In this document: one piece after another, positions 25,997 through 34,927 of the stretch
Layout of the letters: every line of letters begins with the position of its first letter
Numbering within the stretch: position 1 is the stretch's first letter
Assembly (NCBI RefSeq): GCF_001263355.1
Contig: NZ_LGYO01000015.1
Span: 1 to 60,366, forward strand
DNA: 60,366 nucleotides
From: Acetobacterium bakii
Lineage (GTDB): Bacteria > Bacillota > Clostridia > Eubacteriales > Eubacteriaceae
Direction of reading: 5' to 3'
Program-made: the position numbers and the translations under genes
The notes under the pieces: model-generated
Database searches by the model: none
Seen by the model: the letters and a program-made list of their open reading frames with translations, nothing else
What the model was told of the DNA's origin: nothing

Positions 25997-26182
25997 TTAT
26001 TTTCGTCCGATTTTCCCCTTCCAGGCAATGATCACTGTGATAATAAAGATAATCGCAATCACACCGATGGTTGAAATATAGGGGGAAAGCACCAGGGTCA
26101 GCCAGGCAATAATCACAGGAGAAATGATGGCAAAGAGCATCAGGCACCCTGCAATGATTAGAATTTTTTTAGTACTTCCCAA
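25997..26182 (-). CDS. Small two-helix membrane protein
   Basis: 61 aa from a TTG start with GGAGG five bases upstream. Two membrane helices (about 6-31 and 38-55) and a basic end (WKGKIGRK). Not recognised. It precedes the GNAT gene by 28 bp on the same strand, so probably one transcript. Confidence 0.5.
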   Translation of the reverse strand: MGSTKKILIIAGCLMLFAIISPVIIAWLTLVLSPYISTIGVIAIIFIITVIIAWKGKIGRK

Positions 26183-26600
26183 AGTTACCTCCGTATAACC
26201 ACCACGAGTGACGGCTTTTTGTTACTTAAAGAGTATAGTCCTAGTTACCGGTTAATGCAATGTTTTTTATATGTAATAGCTGAAATATTTATTCTTTAAT
26301 CAGAGAATTTTGAACCGAAGCAGTAATTAATATGCCTTCCCTATAAAATAATCAGATATCATTGCTTTATTGGTTTATTTGATTATTTTTAAGTCCCCAA
26401 ATAAAAAGCAACCTCTTTCGAGGTTGCACCAGACTTTATCCAAAGCAGAAAGGTAAGTCCTGGGGACAATCGTAACATCAGTTGTCGGCATCATGGCGAA
26501 CAGGCTAGCCTGTACGATCATGCAGCCGACAACGATTTACCATTGTCCCCAGGACGGGTTTGTTGACAACCTCTTTCGAGGCTGCTTTTATTTTTTTCCA
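26183..26600. repeat. Intergenic region with palindromic element family A, copy 3 (26457-26555)
   Basis: The element has outer arms GTCCTGGGGACAAT / ATTGTCCCCAGGAC, middle GTTGTCGGC / GCCGACAAC, inner CAGGC/GCCTG, 99 bp in all. It is bracketed by two copies of CAACCTC-TTTC-GAGG hairpins: 26406-26427, terminating leftward, and 26567-26596, with a rightward T-run. It lies downstream of hsp20. The first 220 bases of the gap are AT-rich with nothing recognisable. Confidence 0.85.
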
Positions 26601-27050
26601 TTATTCAATTTGTATTTGTTTTTCCCTTTCCAGTTCTTTCGCTTTGGGAACGTGAATCTGCAAAACGCCATTTTCAAACTTCGCTTTAATATCACCTTCC
26701 GCTACATTTGGAAGATGTATTTGTCTTTCCATGGATCTAAACGATCGTTCTCGATGAATATAACGTTCATTTTCATCATTTTTTTCTTCTTTTTTTGATG
26801 CCGAAATCAACAAATTGCCTTCATCGAACTTAACATGAATATCTTCTTTATCATAACCGGCAAATTCTGCGTCAACAAGGTATTCATCGTCTTTTTCCTT
26901 TACGTCAACTTTAAAATTGTCGGTTGCCAAGCTCCTTAGGGGTGACTCGGTATCATTAAAAAAATTATCAACCATATTATAGAAGTCCACAACATCATCA
27001 GTCCGGGCCAGTCCTCTGTTTTTGTTATAAGGTGTTAAACCTAACATCAA
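26601..27050 (-). CDS. hsp20: Small heat-shock protein (Hsp20/alpha-crystallin)
   Basis: 149 aa. Alpha-crystallin domain from about residue 45 (FKVDVKEKDDEYLVDAEFAGYDKEDIHVKFDEGNLLISA) to NVAEGDIKAKFENGVLQIHVPK, with the short C-terminal extension. ATP-independent holdase. A CIRCE operator lies 28 bp upstream, so it is probably in the HrcA regulon. Confidence 0.95.
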   Translation of the reverse strand: MMLGLTPYNKNRGLARTDDVVDFYNMVDNFFNDTESPLRSLATDNFKVDVKEKDDEYLVDAEFAGYDKEDIHVKFDEGNLLISASKKEEKNDENERYIHRERSFRSMERQIHLPNVAEGDIKAKFENGVLQIHVPKAKELEREKQIQIE

Positions 27051-27077
27051 TAACGCCTCCTCTAAAATATATATTTG

Positions 27078-27104
27078 TCAGCACTCTTATTCTTTGAGTG
27101 CTAA
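27078..27104 (-). promoter_or_regulatory. CIRCE operator (HrcA site) of hsp20
   Basis: Minus strand TTAGCACTC, nine bases, GAGTGCTGA: eight of nine bases match in the right arm and all nine in the left. Placed between promoter and hsp20. Confidence 0.92.
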
Positions 27105-27162
27105 TTTAATTTTATTATAAGACTTTTTCTCGAATAGTCAAGTGATTTTTAATTTTTTTTAT

Positions 27163-27196
27163 AAAAAAACCATTCCTTTTTTTCAGAAATGGTTTT
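27163..27196 (-). terminator. Terminator downstream of tRNA-Arg
   Basis: AAAACCATT / AATGGTTTT hairpin with a T-run on the minus strand, about 55 bp past the tRNA 3' end. Confidence 0.7.
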
Positions 27197-27251
27197 CGTG
27201 AGATAATTTAATTTAGTATTTTACGCTTATTAACTGATTTCGTTTTAAATT

Positions 27252-27328
27252 TGGTGCACCCGAGTGGATTCGAACCACCGGCACGCAGTTTAGGAAACTA
27301 CTGCTCTATCCACCTGAGCTACGGGCGC
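27252..27328 (-). tRNA. tRNA-Arg (anticodon CCU)
   Basis: Complete cloverleaf on the minus strand: acceptor GCGCCCG/CGGGTGC, anticodon stem GTAGT/ACTGC with loop TTCCTAA (anticodon CCT), T-arm around TTCGAAT, discriminator A, encoded CCA. Reads AGG Arg. Confidence 0.95.
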
Positions 27329-27437
27329 ATGAATTCCAAAACTCATTATACCAAAAAAACACTTTTTTTTAAACTGTTTTTTTATAAATATTAATGCTCA
27401 TAAAAAGAAGGCTGCTGACACAGTGAAAAAGTTATGC

Positions 27438-27574
27438 CACAAACCTTTTTACGAATTTTTATTTCATCATGTTGTGACCAAGGGGTCAGACCCTATGCAT
27501 CAAGGCGAACAAGTGCTGACCGGTACGATCTTGCAGCACCCAACGATAAATAAATATCCGCGAAGAGGTTTGTC
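27438..27574. repeat. Palindromic element family B, copy 2
   Basis: About 137 bp, aligning in reverse orientation with the copy at 13510: arms around AAACC/GGTTT, GATAAATAAATAT, the core GTACGATCTTGC and GCATCAAGGCGAA. It carries an extra internal segment (ACCAAGGGGTCAGACCC). It lies 3' of the carboxypeptidase gene. Confidence 0.75.
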
Positions 27575-27610
27575 GCCACACTGCAAATTGTCGTGCTGAG
27601 CTCTTCATAC

Positions 27611-28429
27611 CTAGTTTACGCCATAATACTCTTCCATGGTTTTCCCGCTGGAGTAAATATCCGTTGCCACATCTACGCCTACGTAACGGAGGTGCCAGGG
27701 TTCATAAGCATAGCCGGTGATATTAGTTTTACCCTCGGGATAGCGGATAATAAACCCGTACTTGTGGGCATTTTCCTTAATAAACTGGCCTTCGGGCATA
27801 CTTCCAAAGCTTTCCAGAAGATCAAAGCCTGCTGAGGCACTGGTGACATCCATGGCCAAGCCCATTTGATGCTCGCTCATTCCCGGCCGGGCACTCACAA
27901 GTTCCGCCCCTTCAACCCCATAGGTTTCGACATTCCAGGCATATAACTCGGCCTGGGTTTCGTAGGAACGATATCCCGAACAGCAAAAGAGTTCTAAACC
28001 TTTTGTTTCCGCCGCACCAAAAAGACCAGTTAAAGCCGTCGCCGCAACCTCACGCAGCTGTGTATCCCGGGTGGATGGGAGGTCAACCGAAACCAGATCA
28101 TCCGGCTTAAAGTCCGCGGAAATGCTATGATTTTTATTAACGACCTGGGTAATTCCTTCACCGACCTTTTCGCTGACTTTTTCTCCGGCCTCATTAGAGG
28201 ACGCCACAGGATCAGCTACTGGACTTGTTTCATTTTCAGTATTGACAACTGCTGTATTCGCAGATGTTTCCTGGGTGTTGGTTGCCAGAGCATTTTGCTT
28301 TTCATCCGCTGCCGCAGCACTGGTGTTCTTTGCATTAAATCCGACAAGCACAACCACAATAATTATAATAAGCAACACTGCCAAACCGGCACATGCTATA
28401 ATAAATCGTTTTTTATCTTTTATTCTCAT
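27611..28429 (-). CDS. D-alanyl-D-alanine carboxypeptidase, VanY/M15B family
   Basis: 272 aa. N-terminal membrane anchor (residues 8-30), Ala/Thr/Asn-rich linker to about 90, then the M15B peptidase: SGYRSYETQAELY, the zinc motif SEHQMGLAMDV (SxHxxGxAxD) and EPWHLRYVG with the third zinc His. Acts outside the membrane on peptidoglycan stem peptides. Monocistronic. Confidence 0.92.
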   Translation of the reverse strand: MRIKDKKRFIIACAGLAVLLIIIIVVVLVGFNAKNTSAAAADEKQNALATNTQETSANTAVVNTENETSPVADPVASSNEAGEKVSEKVGEGITQVVNKNHSISADFKPDDLVSVDLPSTRDTQLREVAATALTGLFGAAETKGLELFCCSGYRSYETQAELYAWNVETYGVEGAELVSARPGMSEHQMGLAMDVTSASAGFDLLESFGSMPEGQFIKENAHKYGFIIRYPEGKTNITGYAYEPWHLRYVGVDVATDIYSSGKTMEEYYGVN

Positions 28430-28800
28430 TATTTATCCCTTTACTTTTTCTTTTATTATACACTAATTCAGAAAATATCTCAGTTCTTTTCTCACTTTAT
28501 CATTCATTCAATAAAAAAAGCAGAACTCATAAAGTTCTGCTCAGACTGTAGATAAAGTATAACAATAGATCCCGGGGACAAGTTTTTACGCAAATTAGTA
28601 AGTCTTGAGGACTAATCGTAACATCAGTTGTCGGCATCTTGGCGAACAGGTATGCCTGCATAAGCATGCAGCAGACAGCGATTTACCATTGCCCACAGGA
28701 TGATTTGTCATGCCCTGCCAACCATAAAAAAAAACAGAACTAATAAGTCCTGCTTTCAAGCATGGTTTTTTTAATAATATTCGATGACTTGCAGAAGACT
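28430..28800. repeat. Intergenic region with palindromic element family A, copy 4 (28602-28701)
   Basis: A decayed copy: GTCTTGAGGACTAATCG, conserved CATCAGTTGTCGGC, inner CAGG/CCTG, then GCATGCAGCAGACAGCG, with mismatches in the outer arms. It lies between two related hairpins, GCAGAACT-based at 28518-28541 (leftward terminator) and 28730-28755. It is downstream of the cooT operon end at 28801. Confidence 0.75.
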
Positions 28801-29022
28801 TTATCTGAAATGAATTTTCGCTTCCATCAATTTTCTTTGTACCGCCGTCATTTTCTCAATGGCCAAATATATTTCATTTGAGACCTGGTCCTTTGAGGTA
28901 CCCTTAAGCTGAACTGCCCATTCTTCATAACCTTCAATATGATCCCCGGTATGATTGATCCAATGAGCCAGAAATACTTTAAAGATTTCCTCTTCCTTTT
29001 GGATATTCAATACATCACTCAT
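28801..29022 (-). CDS. Small protein related to the C-terminal domain of the histidine-rich ACS-cluster protein
   Basis: 73 aa. VFLAHWINHTGDHIEGYEEWAVQLKG...AIEKMTAVQRKLMEAK aligns with LLEHWVAHNQDHAKEYKTWVDKMKQ...AIALIAEADKHLVEAK of the 32016-32516 protein: same HW-x2-H-x3-H-x3-Y-x2-W spacing, without the His-rich region. Probably a metallochaperone-like helical module serving CODH/ACS. Follows the DUF3842 gene with the starts and stops touching. Function inferred from paralogy and context. Confidence 0.7.
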   Translation of the reverse strand: MSDVLNIQKEEEIFKVFLAHWINHTGDHIEGYEEWAVQLKGTSKDQVSNEIYLAIEKMTAVQRKLMEAKIHFR

Positions 29023-29445
29023 CTAAACATCTCCCAGTTTCAATTCTCTTTTGATCAGAGCCACTGCTTCTCGTATTTGAAGCATCAATGGTTTTTGTTC
29101 CAGGGACACAATATAATGATTTTCAGGCAAAATTGGAATGTAAATTTTTATTCCATCACTGCCTCCAATGGCTTCAACCATCTTTGGAGTAACTTCTCCC
29201 ATCATCGCATTGGGAATGGTCATTGCAATGGAACCAATAATAATATCGGCCTTTTGCACAGATACTGCAATGGCATTTTCACCGGTGGCACCTTTATTGG
29301 CACCCTTTTTTAACATGGCGGCTGTGGCCAGCGCATTCGTTCCCAATCCATACACTTCAATGTAAGCTGGGATTTCCTCTTTGAGGATTCCAACAATACG
29401 TGATCCAATGCCGCCTCCCATACCATCAAGCACAACAATGTTCAT
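29023..29445 (-). CDS. DUF3842 protein
   Basis: 140 aa. Rossmann-like start IVVLDGMGGGIGSRIVGILKEE and repeated Gly/Ala-rich segments (GLGTNALATAAMLKKGA, ADIIIGSIAMTIPNAMMGEVTP) match the DUF3842 family found next to cooT and metal-enzyme genes in anaerobes. Role unknown; the position in cooT-DUF3842-73aa suggests nickel or CODH/ACS maturation. Confidence 0.8.
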   Translation of the reverse strand: MNIVVLDGMGGGIGSRIVGILKEEIPAYIEVYGLGTNALATAAMLKKGANKGATGENAIAVSVQKADIIIGSIAMTIPNAMMGEVTPKMVEAIGGSDGIKIYIPILPENHYIVSLEQKPLMLQIREAVALIKRELKLGDV

Positions 29446-29448
29446 AAA

Positions 29449-29646
29449 CTAAACCGCTATTCCTTCAATAATAATTTTGTGTTTAAGAAGTTTAACTTCT
29501 TTTAGTCTGCCTTGAACAATTTTTGTACCACCTAATAAATCTGACAAAGTTAAACTGCCATCGTCGTTTGGAATAATGTCAACGACATAATCCATAATTT
29601 TTGTTTCTCCTTCAGGAGTAATCATATAAGCTGAAGATTCACACAT
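29449..29646 (-). CDS. cooT: CooT nickel-binding protein
   Basis: 65 aa, MCESSAYMITPEGETKIMDYV..., the CooT fold with Cys2 as the expected nickel ligand at the dimer interface. Small Sm-like nickel chaperone for carbon monoxide dehydrogenase maturation. Lies 142 bp downstream of the second acsB; the gap holds an imperfect hairpin only. Confidence 0.9.
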   Translation of the reverse strand: MCESSAYMITPEGETKIMDYVVDIIPNDDGSLTLSDLLGGTKIVQGRLKEVKLLKHKIIIEGIAV

Positions 29647-29788
29647 GTTCGTAGCCTCCTTTCATTACAATATATTTTTGTACAAGCCACCCCATAAACC
29701 AAGGCTTCTGGAGTGACTGTACATTTATTTTATCACAATAATCTTAATTTTAATAGTTGCCTTTTAATCTTTTTAAATTTTAAAACAG

Positions 29789-31924
29789 TTACATAATTGG
29801 ATCCATGGCCAGAGCTGGGTGTCCTTGTGCTTCCAGGTATGCCAGAACCGCTTCGGACTCGGTAGCAATGGTTTCATCACACACCATATCCACAAAATTT
29901 TCAATCCCGGTCATTTCAAAGACTGCTTTATTTAATCGTTCCCCGACATCATCCTTTAATTCCTTTGGCATCCAGACAATCCGTGTTAAACCGCCTTCGG
30001 CTGACATGAATTTTTTGGAACCGATAAAGTGACGGCCATGTCCCATGAAACCAGGTGTTTGAACACCGCCACCGGTCATTGATGCCAACTCTCCAAAAGT
30101 CATCCCCACTGGAGAAATTGCACCAAACTCGCGGTTTACAATAACCACACCATTGGCTTCCGGCATAATCCCGCAGATACATTCGAAACAGCCGCAGGAA
30201 GTCATCGGATCTTCTAAGATCGAGTATAATGTAACCTTTTCAACAGCTCCCTGGGAAGCCGCAGCAACCGTTTCATTAACGGACTGCCAAATGCCCGCAC
30301 AGGCATCAATGGCTTCGCCTTTTAAGATCGGTTGGGAAGGCCCGGCTGGATCCAGTTCTTTGGTTGCTTTACTATCCAACCAGGAAACGGCCCCGCAAAG
30401 ACCTAATCGTTCAGGTGTTACCACACACACGTGACTGGGTGCAAAGGATTGACACAGAGTACAGGTGTAGAACGTATCAACGCTTTCATCCGTCAGTGCA
30501 TCCAAACGTTCGTCACGCTGGTTGTAAATGGGCTTAACCATTTCAGTTTCCAGACGTTCAACATCCTCAAGATTCGTATACAAGGTTACCTGACATTTAT
30601 CGACAACATTGTTAAAGTCTGCCCGCATTTTTGCATACAGCACTTCACCGATATGTTTTAATCTAAATCCTTTTTCGTAAGCTTCTTTGGTAATACGAAT
30701 CCAGGCAATATTTCGTTGGCCTACATGCATAGCACCATCGATGTAATTGGTGAAGTAGTGAATTCTTCGTTCCAAGACGGATTCAAAATCTTTTTGCATG
30801 GCTTTACCGGCCACTTCAACAAAGATACCAAGTGGCAGACGTACAACATCAGCGCCTGCAAACATGGCATCATCCATATCCGGTCCAATGAGGGTAATTT
30901 TGTGATCCTCAACATCGGCAAGGTCTGCTTCTTTGACAAGTTCCCAGCACTTTGTTTTATTGCCGCCAAATTCAGCAAACATGGTGTCTTTTCGAACACG
31001 TTCGCCTTCGAAAGCAGATGCCACTGAAACAGGCACATCAATTTTCGTTACTTTTATTTTAATACTGCGCGCTTCCAGCGATGTTTCCACGGTTTTAGCA
31101 TGATCAGCCTGGGTCATCAGAGCGCCGGCAACTTCGGGTACTACAGTATCGGCAATTACCGGGAAACCTAGGGCAATGGCACCGGCACCAACAGATACCA
31201 CGACTTCATCCAATGGTCCAAAGGTATTAATAAAGGCAGGCACCCGTTCTTTAGTATAGGTTAAGAAATCCCCTAATTTACCCGGTTCAACGGCACCAAA
31301 AATCAAAGCTGCACGAATAGCAACCGATACCACGTGAATCACCGAGGTCACTTCATGTCCCAGGGGAATAACACGGTAATCAAGGCCCATTTTCACGCCT
31401 GACGCCTGAGCCTGTTCGATGATATTACCAACCATAAAGGTCAACAAACCTTTTTCCTGATAATCTTTAACAATGGCCGCCAGACTTGCTGGATCTGCCG
31501 ATTCGCCCAAAAGCACGGCAATCCCAGGGATATCACCGGTTACCAATGGAACACCAAGTGATCGAATCACCGGATCCGGCACAAAGCCAATCCCGGAATC
31601 ATCGGCATAAGGATCACCTTCAACGTAGCGAAGGGCTTCAATAATTTCTGCACCCACTGCGGTGGCAAGACCAGCATTAAGAGCATCTCCTAAATCATCC
31701 TTATTGGTAATTAAGCTTTTTAATATAGCAACGGCAGCTGGCAAATCCCCCAACTTTTTTATTTTAACCCCTGTAGCAGCATAAATAACCGGCAGAAAAT
31801 AAGCCGTATCGGGGAATCCTACAACATGACCTTCACCATGTTTTTCTATGGCATCCTTTACTGCCCCCTCTGTTAAACCTGCAACCGCATTGGAACCTGC
31901 ATAAATTAATTCTGTCAAACTCAT
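29789..31924 (-). CDS. acsB2: Acetyl-CoA synthase beta subunit, second paralogue
   Basis: 711 aa. Cluster A ligands are intact: CTLCQSFAPSHVC...LGLCGAVSWLD (about residues 485-520) and TSCGCFECICG (about 580-590), the cysteines that hold the [4Fe-4S]-Ni-Ni site. It condenses the methyl group from the corrinoid protein, CO and CoA. It is a close paralogue of the 32702 gene but is shorter around residues 105-135 (DPYADDSGIGF against a longer insert). Separated from the main acs genes by a terminator and grouped with the His-rich protein and cooT. Both copies look functional. Confidence 0.95.
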   Translation of the reverse strand: MSLTELIYAGSNAVAGLTEGAVKDAIEKHGEGHVVGFPDTAYFLPVIYAATGVKIKKLGDLPAAVAILKSLITNKDDLGDALNAGLATAVGAEIIEALRYVEGDPYADDSGIGFVPDPVIRSLGVPLVTGDIPGIAVLLGESADPASLAAIVKDYQEKGLLTFMVGNIIEQAQASGVKMGLDYRVIPLGHEVTSVIHVVSVAIRAALIFGAVEPGKLGDFLTYTKERVPAFINTFGPLDEVVVSVGAGAIALGFPVIADTVVPEVAGALMTQADHAKTVETSLEARSIKIKVTKIDVPVSVASAFEGERVRKDTMFAEFGGNKTKCWELVKEADLADVEDHKITLIGPDMDDAMFAGADVVRLPLGIFVEVAGKAMQKDFESVLERRIHYFTNYIDGAMHVGQRNIAWIRITKEAYEKGFRLKHIGEVLYAKMRADFNNVVDKCQVTLYTNLEDVERLETEMVKPIYNQRDERLDALTDESVDTFYTCTLCQSFAPSHVCVVTPERLGLCGAVSWLDSKATKELDPAGPSQPILKGEAIDACAGIWQSVNETVAAASQGAVEKVTLYSILEDPMTSCGCFECICGIMPEANGVVIVNREFGAISPVGMTFGELASMTGGGVQTPGFMGHGRHFIGSKKFMSAEGGLTRIVWMPKELKDDVGERLNKAVFEMTGIENFVDMVCDETIATESEAVLAYLEAQGHPALAMDPIM

Positions 31925-32015
31925 AATAATTACTCTCTTCCTTTTCTAAAGAATTTCAACGCCTTCAGACATTGTAATAAATACTACACTAATGTATTTT
32001 TTGGTAAATTGAAAA

Positions 32016-32516
32016 CTAAAGTACTTTTTTTGCTTCAACCAGGTGTTTATCAGCTTCGGCGATTAAAGCTATGGCTTCAATTAAGTCTTGTGCCACTTCA
32101 TTTTTACCCATTTGTTTCATTTTATCCACCCAGGTTTTGTATTCCTTGGCATGATCCTGATTATGGGCAACCCAATGTTCCAGTAAAAGACCTAAAATTT
32201 CCACATCTTTATTTTCTACGTCGTCGACGTGTACATGGCCATGAGAATGCACATGAGGATGGGGATGAGCATGCTGATGAACGTGTTCATGTTCGTGTTC
32301 ACTGTCATGTTTATGTTCGTTACCGTGGTCATGGTCATCGCTGTGTGGATGGCTATGTTGATGTTCATGTTCATGATCATGATTGTGAGAATGATCGTGA
32401 CCATGAAGGTTTGTTTCCTCATGACTGTGTTCGTGTCCTACTGTACCTTCGTGAGCATGACCTTCTGTATGTTCATGGTGTTCACCATGAGAGTGAAGTT
32501 CTTTATTATTACACAT
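32016..32516 (-). CDS. Histidine-rich metal-binding protein (CooJ-like role)
   Basis: 166 aa. Residues 8-100 are an extreme His/Asp/Glu repeat region (HSHGEHHEHTEGHAHEG, HDHSHNHDHEHEHQHSH), suited to nickel storage or delivery. The C-terminal 65 residues form a helical module shared with the 73-aa protein at 28801. Lies between the two acsB genes. By context a nickel chaperone for CODH/ACS; it has no sequence identity with CooJ beyond composition. CAT/CAC repeats make the DNA highly biased. Confidence 0.8.
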   Translation of the reverse strand: MCNNKELHSHGEHHEHTEGHAHEGTVGHEHSHEETNLHGHDHSHNHDHEHEHQHSHPHSDDHDHGNEHKHDSEHEHEHVHQHAHPHPHVHSHGHVHVDDVENKDVEILGLLLEHWVAHNQDHAKEYKTWVDKMKQMGKNEVAQDLIEAIALIAEADKHLVEAKKVL

Positions 32517-32630
32517 TTTGTTAACCTCCTACAGTTATAATTTAAAATTTATTATATCATTTTTTCCATAATAAATAAATAGATTTAATTAGAATTATTC
32601 TTATCTATATTATTTGTTAGAAATATAATT

Positions 32631-32663
32631 GTAAAAAGGCAGAGCACATATGTGCTCTGCCTT
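32631..32663 (-). terminator. Terminator after the first acsB
   Basis: 13-bp perfect stem AAGGCAGAGCACA / TGTGCTCTGCCTT followed by a T-run on the minus strand, 39 bp past the acsB stop. It implies that the His-rich gene and second acsB have their own promoter or rely on readthrough. Confidence 0.88.
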
Positions 32664-32701
32664 CAGGCATAATGTTATTTTTGACACAGGTCAAAAATTA
32701 A

Positions 32702-34876
32702 TTACATAATTTCATCCATTGCTAATGCTGGATGTCCAACTTTTTCTAAGAATTCTAATACTCCTTCAGAATCATTGGCAATTGTTTCATCACAAACCAT
32801 GTCTGCAAAGTTTTCAACGCCAGTCATTTCAAAGACTGCTTTGTTTAAACGTTCTGCAACATCGTCTTTTAATTCCTTAGGCATCCATACGATTCTTGGC
32901 AAACCGCCTTCAGCTGACATGAATTTTTTAGAACCAATGAGGAAACGACCATGACCCATGAAACCTGGAGTTTGAACCCCACCACCGGTCATTGAAGCCA
33001 ATTCTCCAAAAGTCATACCTACTGGAGAAACATCCATAAACTCACGGTTTACAATTACAACGCCGTTGGCTTCTGGCATAATACCACAGATACATTCGAA
33101 ACAACCACAAGATGTCATTGGATCTTCAAGAATTGAGTAAAGTGTAACTTTTTCAACTGCGCCCTGGGAATTAGTGGAAACTGCTTCATTAACTGAATCC
33201 CAAACACCAAGACGTTCGTCTATTGCTTTACCTTTAACAACAGGTTGATTTGGTCCCATTGGATCCAATTCTTTTGTTGCTTTGGCATCCAACCAGGAAA
33301 CGGCACCACAAAGACCTAGACGTTCTGGTGTTACGATACAAACATGACTTGGAGCAAAGGATTGACATAATAAACATGTGTAGAATTCATCAACACTGTC
33401 ATCTGTTAAAGCGCCCATTCGTTCGTCACGTTCAGCGTAAATTGGTTTAACCATTTCTTCGCCAAGTTTCTTAACTTCATCAGCGTTGGTGTAAATAGTG
33501 ATTTCACATTTATCAACAACTTTATCAAAGTCAGAACGCATTTTTGCGTATAAAACTTCACCGATATGTTTCAGACGGAAGCCTTTTTCAAATGCTTCTT
33601 TTGTTAAACGAACCCAGGCAATGTTTCTTTGTCCAACATGCATTGCGCCTTCAATATAGTTTGTGAAGTAATGGATACGTCGTTCAAGAACGGTTTCAAA
33701 ATCTTTTTGCATTTGTTTGCCGGCCACTTTAACCACGATGCCCATAGGTAAACGAACAACGTCTTTTCCTGCAAACATAGCGTCGTCGATATCTGGTCCT
33801 ACAAGTGTGATTTTATGATCTTCCATTTCTGCAAGATTACCGGTAGTAACAAGTTCCCAACATTCAGTTTTATTTCCGCCAAATTCAGCAAACATAGTAT
33901 CTCGACGAACACGTTCACCTTCAAATGCTGACGAGACAGCAACTGGACAATCTATTTCGGTAACCTTGATTTTAATATTACGAACTTCCAGAGAAGTTGC
34001 AACAACTTTACTGTAATCAGGTTGGTGTAATAATAAGGTTGGTACTTCATTAATGTAAGTATCTACAGTTGCTGGGAAGCCCAATTCGATGGCAGCAGCA
34101 CCGGCAGCGATAATTTTATTATCCCAAGGTCCAAATACATTGACAAATGCTTTTACGCGATTTTTTGTGTATGTTCTTTGAGCAAGAAAATCGCCTGGTT
34201 TGGTTGCGCCAAAGATTAAGCTGGCACGAAGAGCAACGGAAACAACATGGATAACAGATTCAATTTCATATCCCAATGGAATAACACGAAGGTCAATACC
34301 CATTTTGATTTTTTGTTCGATGGCCTGATCGATAACTTTACCAACCATAAAGGTTAATAAACCTTTGCCCTGGTAATCTTTAACGATACCGGCAAGTGTT
34401 TCAGCATCAGGTGCTTCACCGATAATAACGGCAACACCTGGGATATCTTCTGTTACTAATGCTACACCGAATGAACGGATTTCTGCATCAGTCAGGTTAC
34501 CCAAAGTACGTACATCAGCTGTATTTAAATCTTCAGCTTCACGACCTTTATAAGGTGTTGGGTCATAAACATATTTTACTGCTTCAATAATTTCAGCTAA
34601 CATTGCAGAAGCTGTACCAGCATCTAAAGCAGCCTGTAAAAATTTAGCAGGGTGAATGTATTCTTTGGCCAGTGCCAATGCATCTTCCAATTCACCTACA
34701 TTGGTGATTTTCTTGCCTGTGATGGCGTAGATGCAAGGTAGTGCATAGGCAGTACCTGGGAATTTAACGGGAGTTTCTTTTCCCTTTTCAGCAACGACCT
34801 TCGCAACCATTTCTTCAGCACGTTGAAGGTATTGAGCTTGACCGTCGTAAATAATATCAAAAAGATTCATATTCAT
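32702..34876 (-). CDS. acsB: CO-methylating acetyl-CoA synthase (beta subunit)
   Basis: 724 aa, near the length of Moorella AcsB. Domain order: N-terminal CODH-docking and Rossmann part, middle domain, and C-terminal cluster A with CLLCQSFAPSHVC...LGLCGAVSWLD (about 497-530) and TSCGCFECICG. Makes acetyl-CoA from CH3-corrinoid protein, CO and CoA. Follows cooC by 51 bp, AAGGAGG upstream, so it is the last gene of the acs run before a terminator. Confidence 0.97.
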   Translation of the reverse strand: MNMNLFDIIYDGQAQYLQRAEEMVAKVVAEKGKETPVKFPGTAYALPCIYAITGKKITNVGELEDALALAKEYIHPAKFLQAALDAGTASAMLAEIIEAVKYVYDPTPYKGREAEDLNTADVRTLGNLTDAEIRSFGVALVTEDIPGVAVIIGEAPDAETLAGIVKDYQGKGLLTFMVGKVIDQAIEQKIKMGIDLRVIPLGYEIESVIHVVSVALRASLIFGATKPGDFLAQRTYTKNRVKAFVNVFGPWDNKIIAAGAAAIELGFPATVDTYINEVPTLLLHQPDYSKVVATSLEVRNIKIKVTEIDCPVAVSSAFEGERVRRDTMFAEFGGNKTECWELVTTGNLAEMEDHKITLVGPDIDDAMFAGKDVVRLPMGIVVKVAGKQMQKDFETVLERRIHYFTNYIEGAMHVGQRNIAWVRLTKEAFEKGFRLKHIGEVLYAKMRSDFDKVVDKCEITIYTNADEVKKLGEEMVKPIYAERDERMGALTDDSVDEFYTCLLCQSFAPSHVCIVTPERLGLCGAVSWLDAKATKELDPMGPNQPVVKGKAIDERLGVWDSVNEAVSTNSQGAVEKVTLYSILEDPMTSCGCFECICGIMPEANGVVIVNREFMDVSPVGMTFGELASMTGGGVQTPGFMGHGRFLIGSKKFMSAEGGLPRIVWMPKELKDDVAERLNKAVFEMTGVENFADMVCDETIANDSEGVLEFLEKVGHPALAMDEIM

Positions 34877-34927
34877 ATGGACTTTTTCCTCCTTAGATTA
34901 ATTCAATTAACATTTAATTTCTGTCTT

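Noticed and set aside
32229-32540. Met/Val-rich plus-strand frame over the His-rich gene
   Set aside because: Antisense shadow of CAT/CAC codon repeats.
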